Assembly: GCA_011043375.1 (NCBI GenBank)
Contig: DQYP01000059.1
Coordinates: 1 to 5,676 of the forward strand
Source: Thermotogaceae bacterium
Lineage (GTDB): Bacteria; Thermotogota; Thermotogae; B21-G9; HyVt-16
Length of the DNA: 5,676 nucleotides
Direction of reading: 5' to 3'
In this document: one piece after another, positions 1 to 5,355 of the stretch
Layout: every line of letters starts with the position of its first letter
Position numbering within the stretch: the stretch's first letter is position 1
Position numbers and translations under genes: made by a program
Notes under the pieces: generated by a model
Database searches by the model: none
Seen by the model: the letters and a program-made list of their open reading frames with translations, nothing else
What the model was told of the DNA's origin: nothing

Positions 1-158
1 CAGCGAAAGCAATGACGAGTATAGCAGAACAAATAGAAGAGATGACGAATGCAGTAAAACAACAAGCAGATTCGAGTCAAAGTGTGAGTAGTTTGAGTGA
101 AGAGTTAAGTGCGATTGCGGAGAATTTGGTTGAACAGGTGAAAAAGTTTAAAATATAG
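1..158 (+). CDS. Methyl-accepting chemotaxis protein, C-terminal end (partial)
   Basis: Only the last 51 codons and the TAG stop are inside the window; the reading frame starts at base 3. The peptide is a heptad-like amphipathic helix rich in A, E, Q, S and V, and it ends ENLVEQVKKFKI. This is the usual tail of the cytoplasmic four-helix signalling bundle of bacterial chemoreceptors, which controls CheA kinase through CheW. Motifs such as SIAEQIEEM and SSLSEELSAIAENL are typical of the second methylation helix and the end of the bundle. No CheR/CheB-docking pentapeptide follows, which is common outside enterobacteria. The sensor domain, the membrane segments and the signalling tip lie upstream, so the ligand cannot be guessed. 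A strong terminator 25 bases after the stop closes the transcription unit. The family call is fairly secure; another coiled-coil protein is the only realistic alternative. Confidence 0.85.
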   Translation, partial: AKAMTSIAEQIEEMTNAVKQQADSSQSVSSLSEELSAIAENLVEQVKKFKI

Positions 159-183
159 TCATAGAGGTTGCAATCAAGCATAG

Positions 184-212
184 AAGGTGCACGTTGAAAC
201 GTGCACCTTTTT
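184..212 (+). terminator. Rho-independent terminator of the chemoreceptor gene
   Basis: A perfect 11-bp stem (184-194 with 199-209) carries a TGAA loop and runs into a T tract (208-212). It begins 25 bases after the chemoreceptor stop codon. It is the only obvious intrinsic terminator in the window. The GTG at 201, which opens the downstream permease frame, lies inside its 3' arm. Confidence 0.9.
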
Positions 213-914
213 GATATTTTCAATACTTTTAAAAGGGGGAAAATTTTTGCAAGAGGATTATCTTCTGGTAGTGGCAAAAGTGTTACCATAGGATATTCAT
301 TGTATACCGTAGCCTTCGGTATTGAGAATCTCTATGAATTCGCATTGATAGATTTTGGACACGTTATTTTCATATTCTCCGTTTTTGTTGCTTCAATGGT
401 TAAATTGGCAGAGAGAGATAAGAATCCAAGTTTTCTACTTTCTTTAATAAAGTCACCACCAATAATAGGAGTACTGGGAGGAATAGTAGTTGGTAGCTTA
501 GGAGTGTTCGAAAATATGGAGGGCAATTATTTCATTCAAGCTATATATCAGACTTTTAAGTATCTGGGCGCTATAGTGGTACCTTTGATATGTTTGATAA
601 TAGGATACGATATAAGATTTTCGAAGCAGAGTACAGGATCTGCTATTAAAGTCGTGATTATCAGGTTATTCATCTCCATCGTTCTTGCAATTTTTGTTGG
701 GGAAATTCTGCTTGTAAAAGTTTTCAAATTCGATAAGACGTTTGAGCGCGCTTTGATCACGATGATGATCCTTCCTCCACCATTTATAATGCCGTTGTTT
801 ATAAAAGAAGAGAATCAGAAAGATATGCAATTTGTATTAAATACTCTTTCCTTGCATACTTTAATAAGTTTGATTGTTTTCACAGTGATCTTCTCGGTGT
901 TTTTCACATTTTAA
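201..914 (+). pseudogene. AEC-family (auxin efflux carrier-like) permease, 5'-truncated remnant
   Basis: The frame encodes 237 residues of a very hydrophobic protein resembling bacterial AEC permeases, integral membrane carriers for small organic acids or related solutes. AEC-like stretches are SGSGKSVTIGYSLYTVAFG (about 22-40), the cytosolic link KSPPIIGVLGGIVVG (84-98), LGAIVVPLICLIIGYDI (122-138) and ILPPPFIMPLF (190-200), followed by the C-terminal helix pair. Full-length members are about 300 residues with ten membrane segments, so roughly the first 65-80 residues are missing. An in-frame TGA at 195-197 blocks extension upstream. The only upstream start codon, GTG at 201, lies within the terminator hairpin and has no ribosome binding site; its first codons encode terminator sequence. 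I see no promoter between the terminator and the homologous part. The remaining frame is intact and ends with TAA at 912-914, which suggests a recent deletion. Translation from an internal TTG (for example at 300) cannot be excluded. Confidence 0.65.
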
Positions 915-918
915 AGGA

Positions 919-1854
919 TCAAATTTTGGTTAACAACAGGTAGATGAACGCTACCATCACCCCCGACATTATCGGTGTGAACAACCAACCGATGATCATT
1001 TTCAACATGGTTCCCCAGCTGACAAGTCTTGAACTTCCTGCAAGGCCAACTCCAATTACTCCACCAACTATCGCCTGTGAAACCGAGACAGGAATTCCCA
1101 AAAGGGAGTATATCCACACAGTTGTGGATTGGGCAAACATAGCGATTATGACCCCCAACGGATCAAGGACCGTTATTTTCCTTCCAACTGTGTTTGTTAT
1201 TCTTCGACTGTAAATTATCGCTCCAAAGCTGAAACTCAACGCACCGATGATTATCAAAATGGAATCACTCTGGTGGCTGAAAAAAGGTCCCACAACTACC
1301 GCAAAGTTGTTTGCACCAAGTGCATAAGAACCATACACTCCAACGATTATTGACAAGATTTTTATAGTTGTTTGTTGAATAAAAAGAGATTTTATTTTAT
1401 TGAAAAAGGGTTTGAAGAGCTTGTAGAATAAAAATCCAAGTATAATACCACTAATCGGGGTTAAAATCCATCCAAGTATTATCTGATACAAAATAGTCCA
1501 ATTCACATTTCCAGCCATTAATCCGGCAGCCGTTATTGCACCGATTATTCCTTGAGTTATCGATACTGATATTCCAAATTGTGCAAGAATTATTCCAGTT
1601 AGTGCAGCGGATATAGCTATTATTATTTCGAGCCTTGGATCCTCTATGAAAATCATCGAGCTTACGTTCTCCAATCCTCTGTGTCCACCGAAGTATGCGC
1701 CAATAAAAACAAATACCGCTGACAATATGGCGGAGGTTCTGTACCTTATTATTCCATTTGCTGTGGAGACACCGAATATACTTGCAACTCCACTGTAACC
1801 TATGGACCAGCCCAGTAAAAACACCGCTATCGAGATCCAAAGGAGCAACGGCAT
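919..1854 (-). CDS. PiT/PHO4-family inorganic anion (phosphate or sulfate-like) permease
   Basis: A 311-residue polytopic membrane protein with the two-fold internal repeat of the PiT (PHO4) family. The repeat is plain in GISVSITQGIIGAITAAGLM (94-113) against GIPVSVSQAIVGGVIGVGLA (253-272), each followed by a W-containing helix and the (L/F)TPI turn. The first half carries STANGIIRYRTSAILSA (30-46); the second has GANNFAVVVGPF (180-191). PiT proteins import phosphate with Na+ or H+; the relative CysP carries sulfate. Here the usual GANDxAN signature is altered in both halves (GYSGVAS at 19-25 and GANNFAV at 180-186), so the substrate is uncertain. I start at ATG 1852-1854 (MPLLLWI) because it sits just before the first membrane helix and a good promoter lies immediately upstream. 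The frame stays open to a TTG at 1968, which would add 38 residues. The stop codon is 4 bases from that of the converging permease remnant. Confidence 0.85.
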   Translation of the reverse strand: MPLLLWISIAVFLLGWSIGYSGVASIFGVSTANGIIRYRTSAILSAVFVFIGAYFGGHRGLENVSSMIFIEDPRLEIIIAISAALTGIILAQFGISVSITQGIIGAITAAGLMAGNVNWTILYQIILGWILTPISGIILGFLFYKLFKPFFNKIKSLFIQQTTIKILSIIVGVYGSYALGANNFAVVVGPFFSHQSDSILIIIGALSFSFGAIIYSRRITNTVGRKITVLDPLGVIIAMFAQSTTVWIYSLLGIPVSVSQAIVGGVIGVGLAGSSRLVSWGTMLKMIIGWLFTPIMSGVMVAFIYLLLTKI

Positions 1855-1880
1855 CACACTTCTTCTTTTATAGTGAAAAT

Positions 1881-1910
1881 AGTATATCATTTCGTTGAAT
1901 CCAATCCCAA
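1881..1910 (-). promoter_or_regulatory. Putative sigma70-type promoter of the PiT permease gene
   Basis: Read on the minus strand, a -35 element TTGGGA (1905-1910) is followed after 18 bases by TATACT (1881-1886). A TG one base before the -10 gives an extended -10 element. Transcription would begin near 1874, leaving a leader of only about 20 bases before the ATG at 1854. This location, inside the in-frame upstream extension, is the main reason for preferring the shorter protein. No strong Shine-Dalgarno is seen; only a weak purine run, AAAGAAGAAG, precedes the start. Confidence 0.55.
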
Positions 1911-2020
1911 AGAATCTCATAGATAATGTATAGATTTGATTTTTGATCGATCTCATATTAGAGGCCAAAAGAAATGGAAGTATGAGAAGTAATAAATTTC
2001 ACATTGATTTCTTTGAACAG

Positions 2021-2044
2021 ATTGTTTTACTAAAACGAAACAAT
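2021..2044. repeat. Nested inverted repeat, candidate operator
   Basis: GTTTTA and TAAAAC flank a single C (2024-2036), a perfect 6+1+6 palindrome. An outer, differently centred pair, ATTGTTT (2021-2027) and AAACAAT (2038-2044), encloses it. It lies roughly 70 bases upstream of the ffh -35 element and about 110 bases upstream of the permease -35 element. A short odd-centred palindrome between divergent genes is what a dimeric repressor site looks like, but A/T-rich DNA makes chance dyads common. I cannot assign a regulator. Confidence 0.3.
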
Positions 2045-2113
2045 AAGTAAATAATAATGTAATTAAAATAGAGCTTTCTTTGCAAAATTTGAAAAGTTTT
2101 TTCTTTTATTTCA

Positions 2114-2143
2114 TTGACTTTTAGGAAGGTTTTAATCTATACT
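2114..2143 (+). promoter_or_regulatory. Promoter of the ffh-rpsP-khpA-rimM-trmD operon
   Basis: TTGACT (2114-2119, five of six consensus bases) is separated by 18 bases from TATACT (2138-2143, five of six). Transcription would start near 2150, giving a leader of about 42 bases before the ffh ATG at 2192. No other plus-strand promoter this close to consensus was noticed in the window. It also rules out the longer ffh frame that begins at the TTG of this -35 element. Confidence 0.75.
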
Positions 2144-2150
2144 TTCCTGT

Positions 2151-2166
2151 GGTCTATTTTTAGACC
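2151..2166 (+). other. Small stem-loop at the 5' end of the ffh leader
   Basis: GGTCTA (2151-2156) and TAGACC (2161-2166) form a perfect 6-bp stem with a TTTT loop. It falls almost exactly at the predicted 5' end of the transcript and leaves the ribosome binding site at 2179-2184 free. A T-rich run (TTCTTATTTT) follows it. A 5'-stabilising hairpin is the simplest reading; weak attenuation is possible. The role is inferred only. Confidence 0.4.
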
Positions 2167-2178
2167 TTCTTATTTTGT

Positions 2179-2184
2179 GGAGGT
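2179..2184 (+). promoter_or_regulatory. Ribosome binding site of ffh
   Basis: GGAGGT lies 7 bases before ATG 2192-2194. This spacing fixes the ffh start there; the frame remains open for 26 more codons upstream, but those overlap the promoter. Confidence 0.85.
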
Positions 2185-2191
2185 TAAAAAC

Positions 2192-3508
2192 ATGTTTGAG
2201 ACTCTTCAGAGTAAGTTGAATTCTGTCTTCAGAATGTTAAAAGGTCAGGGAAAAATAACTGAGAAGAATGTTCAAGAAGCGATCAAAACACTCAAACTGT
2301 CGCTTCTTCAGGCCGATGTGAATTATAAAGTCGTTAAGGATTTCATAAATTCAGTTTTGGATGAAGCACTCGGTGAAAAAGTTCTCTCGAGTCTAACACC
2401 AGATCAGGTGTTTTTAAAGATAGTCTATGATAAGCTTGTAGAATTGCTCGGTTCTAAGAATGAGCCTTTGGACCTCAATAGCAATCCTTCGGTAATAATG
2501 ATTGTAGGTTTGCAAGGAAGTGGCAAAACTACAACCTGTGCAAAACTCGCAAACTTTCTGAAGAAAAAGGGGCGAGCCCCTTTGCTTGTTGCAGCTGATG
2601 TCTACAGACCAGCGGCCATTGATCAACTCGTCAGTTTGGGAAACAATATAGATGTTGAAGTTTTCAGCGGTGACAGAGAAGATCCAATTAAAATAGCCAG
2701 AGGGTCCATAGATCACGCAAAAGAGAAAGGCTACAATGTAGTAATAGTGGATACCGCTGGAAGATTACACATAGATGAAAAAATGATGGAAGAACTCGTG
2801 AAAGTAAGAGAAGTATCAAATCCAAGTGAAATTCTGATGGTAGTTGATGCAATGGTTGGACAGGATGCCGTGAATTCTGCAAAGGAATTCAATGATAAAC
2901 TGAATTTAACGGGTTTCATAGTCACGAAACTCGATGGTGATGCCAGAGGCGGAGTCATTCTATCCATAAGGTACGTTACGGCAAAACCAATTAAATTCGT
3001 GGGAAAAGGCGAGAAAATAGATGACTTGGAGCCTTTCTATCCAGACAGGATCGTTGATAGGATTCTTGGAATGGGAGACATAAAATCCCTGGTTGAAAAG
3101 GTTGAGGAGGTCATCGATAAGGAAAAAGCTAAAGAAATGGAACGAAAGTTCAGACGCGCTGAGTTCACACTCGAAGATTTTCAAGAGCAGTTGAAACAAC
3201 TTCAAAAAATGGGACCTTTAACTTCTCTTTTGGAGATGCTTCCAGGAGTGTCGGGGAATTTGAAGAACATAGATATAGACGAGAAAAAATTGAAACATAT
3301 AGAAGCAATTATAAATTCGATGACATTGGAAGAAAGAAGAAATCCAAAGATAATAAATTTTTCGAGGAAGAAAAGAATAGCTAAAGGGAGTGGAACGAGT
3401 ATAAATGAGATAAACAGGTTGTTAAAAGGGTACGAAGAGATGAAGAAGATGATGAAAAGGTTTAGTAATAAAAAAATGGGGAAAATGAAGATTCCCTTTA
3501 ATTTTTGA
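2192..3508 (+). CDS. ffh: Signal recognition particle GTPase Ffh (SRP54)
   Basis: This 438-residue protein is the protein subunit of the bacterial signal recognition particle. With 4.5S RNA it binds signal sequences emerging from the ribosome and docks with FtsY at the inner membrane. The N domain covers about 1-95. The G domain shows the P-loop GLQGSGKT (106-113), DVYRPAA (136-142), DTAGR (187-191), TKLDGDARGG (245-254) and GKGEKIDDLEPF (271-282). The methionine-rich M domain follows, with the finger-loop region KMGPLTSLLEMLPG (339-352) and the RNA-binding helix-turn-helix motif SRKKRIAKGSG (391-401). A lysine/methionine-rich tail ends the protein. The length is normal and no key residue is missing. 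The start is set by a GGAGGT box 7 bases upstream of ATG 2192 and by the promoter at 2114-2143. The TGA stop overlaps the first bases of the rpsP ribosome binding region. It is the first gene of the operon. Confidence 0.97.
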   Translation: MFETLQSKLNSVFRMLKGQGKITEKNVQEAIKTLKLSLLQADVNYKVVKDFINSVLDEALGEKVLSSLTPDQVFLKIVYDKLVELLGSKNEPLDLNSNPSVIMIVGLQGSGKTTTCAKLANFLKKKGRAPLLVAADVYRPAAIDQLVSLGNNIDVEVFSGDREDPIKIARGSIDHAKEKGYNVVIVDTAGRLHIDEKMMEELVKVREVSNPSEILMVVDAMVGQDAVNSAKEFNDKLNLTGFIVTKLDGDARGGVILSIRYVTAKPIKFVGKGEKIDDLEPFYPDRIVDRILGMGDIKSLVEKVEEVIDKEKAKEMERKFRRAEFTLEDFQEQLKQLQKMGPLTSLLEMLPGVSGNLKNIDIDEKKLKHIEAIINSMTLEERRNPKIINFSRKKRIAKGSGTSINEINRLLKGYEEMKKMMKRFSNKKMGKMKIPFNF

Positions 3509-3515
3509 GGAGGTG
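3509..3515 (+). promoter_or_regulatory. Ribosome binding site of rpsP, abutting the ffh stop
   Basis: GGAGGTG starts immediately after the ffh TGA (3506-3508), 11 bases before ATG 3527. This long anti-SD match is typical of highly expressed ribosomal genes. The adjacency means ribosomes finishing ffh pass directly over the rpsP initiation site, which suggests coupling. Confidence 0.8.
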
Positions 3516-3526
3516 GAGTTAAGCGA

Positions 3527-3820
3527 ATGGTGAGGATAAGGTTAACAAGGATGGGAAAAAAGAAACAGCCATTTTACAGGATAGTGGTTGTGGACTCAAG
3601 GAAAAGAAGAGATGGAAAGTACATCGAATCTTTGGGATTTTACAATCCCAAGGTTGATCCAGCTGTGATGAATGTTGATGTGGATCGTGCGGTAGATTGG
3701 ATATTGAAAGGTGCACAACCAAGTGAGAGTGCGAGGAAGATACTCTCAAAGCTCGGGGTTATGAAGAAAGTTCATGAATTAAAACTAAAAAAAGTTTCTG
3801 AGAACGTTAAGGAGGAGTAA
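3527..3820 (+). CDS. rpsP: 30S ribosomal protein bS16
   Basis: A 97-residue basic protein of the small ribosomal subunit, important for assembly of the 5' domain of 16S rRNA. The N-terminus VRIRLTRMGKKKQPFYRIVV (2-21) is the S16 signature. It is followed by DSRKRRDGKYIESLGFYNP (23-41) and the conserved segment around VDVDRAVDWILKGAQPSESA (50-69), then a lysine-rich, poorly conserved tail. The length is slightly above the usual 80-90 residues because of that tail. ATG at 3527 is followed at once by an in-frame GTG (3530); ATG is preferred and has the ribosome binding site 11 bases upstream. The gene lies 18 bases after ffh and 5 bases before the KH-protein gene, the standard context for rpsP. 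Confidence 0.97.
   Translation: MVRIRLTRMGKKKQPFYRIVVVDSRKRRDGKYIESLGFYNPKVDPAVMNVDVDRAVDWILKGAQPSESARKILSKLGVMKKVHELKLKKVSENVKEE
3809..3815 (+). promoter_or_regulatory. Ribosome binding site of khpA, inside the end of rpsP
   Basis: AAGGAGG lies in the last codons of rpsP, 10 bases before GTG 3826-3828. It supports the GTG start; no ATG is available near this position in the frame. Confidence 0.7.
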
Positions 3821-3825
3821 GTTGA

Positions 3826-4056
3826 GTGAAAGAGGTTTTAGAATACATAATAAAAGGCATCGTCAAGAATCCTGAAGATGTTAAAATCGTAGAGCTCGTC
3901 GAAGAAAATTCAAAAGTATTTGAGGTTTTTTTGAACGATGAAGATGTCGGACAGGTCATAGGAAAAGATGGACGAACTATAAAGTCTATAAACATACTCT
4001 TGAATGCGCTCGCGGGGCCTAAGAATGAGAAATATGTCTTAAGGGTGATCAGATGA
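3826..4056 (+). CDS. khpA: KH-domain RNA-binding protein KhpA
   Basis: A 76-residue protein that is essentially one KH domain. The GxxG loop that contacts single-stranded RNA is GKDG (46-49) within VGQVIGKDGRTIKSINILLN (41-60). The N-terminus LEYIIKGIVKNPEDVKI (5-21) matches the conserved start of the family once annotated as UPF0109/YlqC. In Firmicutes, KhpA partners with KhpB (Jag/EloR) and is linked to control of cell division and elongation and to sRNA/mRNA binding; its role in Thermotogota is not established as far as I know. Its position between rpsP and rimM is the conserved one across many phyla. Translation starts at GTG. The TGA stop overlaps the rimM ATG in an ATGA arrangement (4053-4056), so the two are probably translationally coupled. 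The length is normal for the family. Confidence 0.92.
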   Translation: MKEVLEYIIKGIVKNPEDVKIVELVEENSKVFEVFLNDEDVGQVIGKDGRTIKSINILLNALAGPKNEKYVLRVIR

Positions 4057-4595
4057 GCAAAGAATTCGATGCAGATTTTTTTGAAGAGTTGATTCCCATT
4101 GGTAAGATCTTGAAAACACATGGTTTGCGCGGTGAACTCAAAGTGTTACCTTTAACCAATATAGATGAAATTTTTGAAAATTTGAAAGATGTGATACTTT
4201 GCAATCCCAAAACCAAAGGTAGTTTTCCATTGAAAGTTGAAAAGGTGAGAAAATTCAACAGATTTTTGTTAGTGAAGTTTGAAGGATTGGATTCGATAAG
4301 CGATGTTGAAAGGTTCAGAAATTTTCAAATGTTGATTAAAAAAAGTGACTTACCTAAGCTCGGGGAGAATGAATATTACTTTTTTCAATTGGTGGATTGT
4401 GAGGTCTTTTACAACAATGGGGAATATGTTGGTAAAGTTATCGATGTCATTGAAACAGGCTCAAACGATGTTTTAGTCGTGAAAAAAGATGGAGAAAAGG
4501 AGTCAACACTCATACCGGTTATAAAAGATTATATTGAGAAAATGGATTTAGAAGATAAAAAGATAATTGTGAGAGAGATAGAGTGGTATGAATGA
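4053..4595 (+). CDS. rimM: 16S rRNA processing / 30S maturation factor RimM
   Basis: A 180-residue assembly factor that binds ribosomal protein uS19 and helps mature the head of the 30S subunit. Two domains are visible. The N-terminal RimM beta-barrel (about 14-98) opens with IPIGKILKTHGLRGELKVLP (14-33), in which THGLRGE is the hallmark. The C-terminal PRC-barrel-like domain (about 105-177) has YYFFQLVDCEVF (108-119), GSNDVLVV (136-143) and LIPVIKDYI (153-161). In the first of these, FF replaces the WH common in this motif (EYYWHDL in many species), a mild variation. The start ATG overlaps the stop of khpA by 4 bases, with a short GGGTGA match to the anti-SD four bases before it. The end overlaps trmD by 8 bases. 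Adjacency of rimM and trmD is widespread in bacteria. Confidence 0.95.
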   Translation: MSKEFDADFFEELIPIGKILKTHGLRGELKVLPLTNIDEIFENLKDVILCNPKTKGSFPLKVEKVRKFNRFLLVKFEGLDSISDVERFRNFQMLIKKSDLPKLGENEYYFFQLVDCEVFYNNGEYVGKVIDVIETGSNDVLVVKKDGEKESTLIPVIKDYIEKMDLEDKKIIVREIEWYE

Positions 4596-5355
4596 GAGAA
4601 AACCTGTTTTGAATTTTTTCGCTGTTAGTATCTTCCCGGAAATGTTCAAAATATTTTGCAGCTTCGGGATATTCAAAAAAGCTTTAGAAAAAAAGCTGAT
4701 AGGTTTCCAAGCGATAAATTTGAGGGATTATACCACTGACAAACACAGAACCACCGATGACTACCAATATGGCGGCAGCCACGGAATGGTTATGAAGGTA
4801 GAACCTTTTTTTAGATTTTACGATGCTTTTGTAGAAAAGTATGGCGAAAAACCCACGGTAATTCTACCGACACCTAAAGGACGGCTGTTTAACAATGAAT
4901 TGGCTATGGAATTATCGAAGAAAGGTAATCTCATTTTTTTCTGTGGAAGATATGAGGGTATAGATGAAAGAATAAGTGTATTGGTAGATTACGAAGTGTC
5001 TATAGGAGATTATGTCCTGAGTGGTGGAGAGTTACCCGCAATGGTCATGATGGATGCTATAAGTAGGTTCGTACCAGGGGTTGTAGGTGACTTCAGGTCC
5101 GTTCAAGAGGATTCGATAACGATGGGATTGCTCGATTATCCTCATTACACGAGACCTGAGGAGTTTAGAGGTTTAAGAGTTCCTGAGGTTTTACTTAGTG
5201 GTGATCATAAAAGAGTAGAGCTTTTCAGGTTGAAGGAGAGTATAAAACTGACAGCATTGCGAAGACCAGATTTGTTTTTGAAGAAAGATTTTACAAAACA
5301 AGAAAAAATGGCCATTTTAGAGATACTGAGGGAGTTGTTAGATGGTGCTCAATAA
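4588..5355 (+). CDS. trmD: tRNA (guanine-37-N1)-methyltransferase TrmD
   Basis: A 255-residue SPOUT-family enzyme that transfers a methyl group from S-adenosylmethionine to N1 of G37 next to the anticodon, preventing +1 frameshifting. It acts as a homodimer with a trefoil-knotted active site. Visible landmarks are FFAVSIFPEMF (10-20), LRDYTTDKHRTTDDYQYGG (45-63), LPTPKGRLFN (93-102), FCGRYEGIDER (118-128), and the knot IGDYVLSGGELPAM (139-152). R160 and D175 in the EDS motif correspond to the proposed catalytic arginine and general base. RPEEFRGLRVPEVLLSGDH (189-207) and the C-terminal helical domain follow. The usual GGGxGM loop reads GGSHGM (62-67). The start ATG lies inside rimM; a TTG at 4609 (MNFFAVSIFPEMF) would give a length closer to many homologues and cannot be excluded. 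The end overlaps the next gene by 14 bases. Confidence 0.96.
   Translation: MNERKPVLNFFAVSIFPEMFKIFCSFGIFKKALEKKLIGFQAINLRDYTTDKHRTTDDYQYGGSHGMVMKVEPFFRFYDAFVEKYGEKPTVILPTPKGRLFNNELAMELSKKGNLIFFCGRYEGIDERISVLVDYEVSIGDYVLSGGELPAMVMMDAISRFVPGVVGDFRSVQEDSITMGLLDYPHYTRPEEFRGLRVPEVLLSGDHKRVELFRLKESIKLTALRRPDLFLKKDFTKQEKMAILEILRELLDGAQ

Larger units (their letters stand above)
1855..2191. other. Divergent intergenic region between the permease and ffh
   Basis: This 337-base A/T-rich stretch separates two divergently transcribed genes. I see a minus-strand promoter (1881-1910), an in-frame but probably untranslated extension of the permease frame (1855-1968), a nested dyad (2021-2044), the ffh promoter (2114-2143), a leader hairpin (2151-2166) and the ffh ribosome binding site. 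I find no convincing small gene, tRNA or other structured RNA in it. The stretch 2045-2113 contains only A/T-rich sequence with no pattern I can name. Confidence 0.7.

Noticed and set aside
62..64. Search for a CheR-docking pentapeptide or unusual tail on the chemoreceptor
   Set aside because: The protein ends KKFKI with no NWETF-like motif; this is ordinary for many bacterial receptors.
201..203. GTG as the genuine start of the AEC-like permease
   Set aside because: It lies in the 3' arm of a perfect terminator hairpin, has no ribosome binding site, and its first codons encode terminator sequence rather than permease homology.
255..283. Walker A-like GLSSGSGKS in the permease remnant
   Set aside because: The spacing does not fit GxxxxGK(S/T), and the surrounding sequence is a membrane permease, so it is a chance resemblance.
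944..1353. Plus-strand open frames opposite the PiT gene
   Set aside because: They are antisense shadows of the permease without ribosome binding sites or recognisable protein features.
1451..1840. Long minus-strand open frame of about 129 codons
   Set aside because: It is a shadow of the PiT permease gene in another frame; its W/R/N-rich peptide resembles no protein family and it has no start signals.
2114..2191. A 26-codon N-terminal extension of Ffh
   Set aside because: It begins at the TTG of the -35 element and spans the -10, the likely transcription start and the ribosome binding site. Ffh homology begins at the ATG at 2192.
2414..3205. Several minus-strand open frames opposite ffh
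   Set aside because: Short and low-complexity, with no initiation signals, and wholly within a convincing ffh gene.
3519..4258. Minus-strand open frames opposite rpsP, khpA and rimM
   Set aside because: They overlap strong, recognisable genes and show S/F/L-rich compositions typical of antisense translation.
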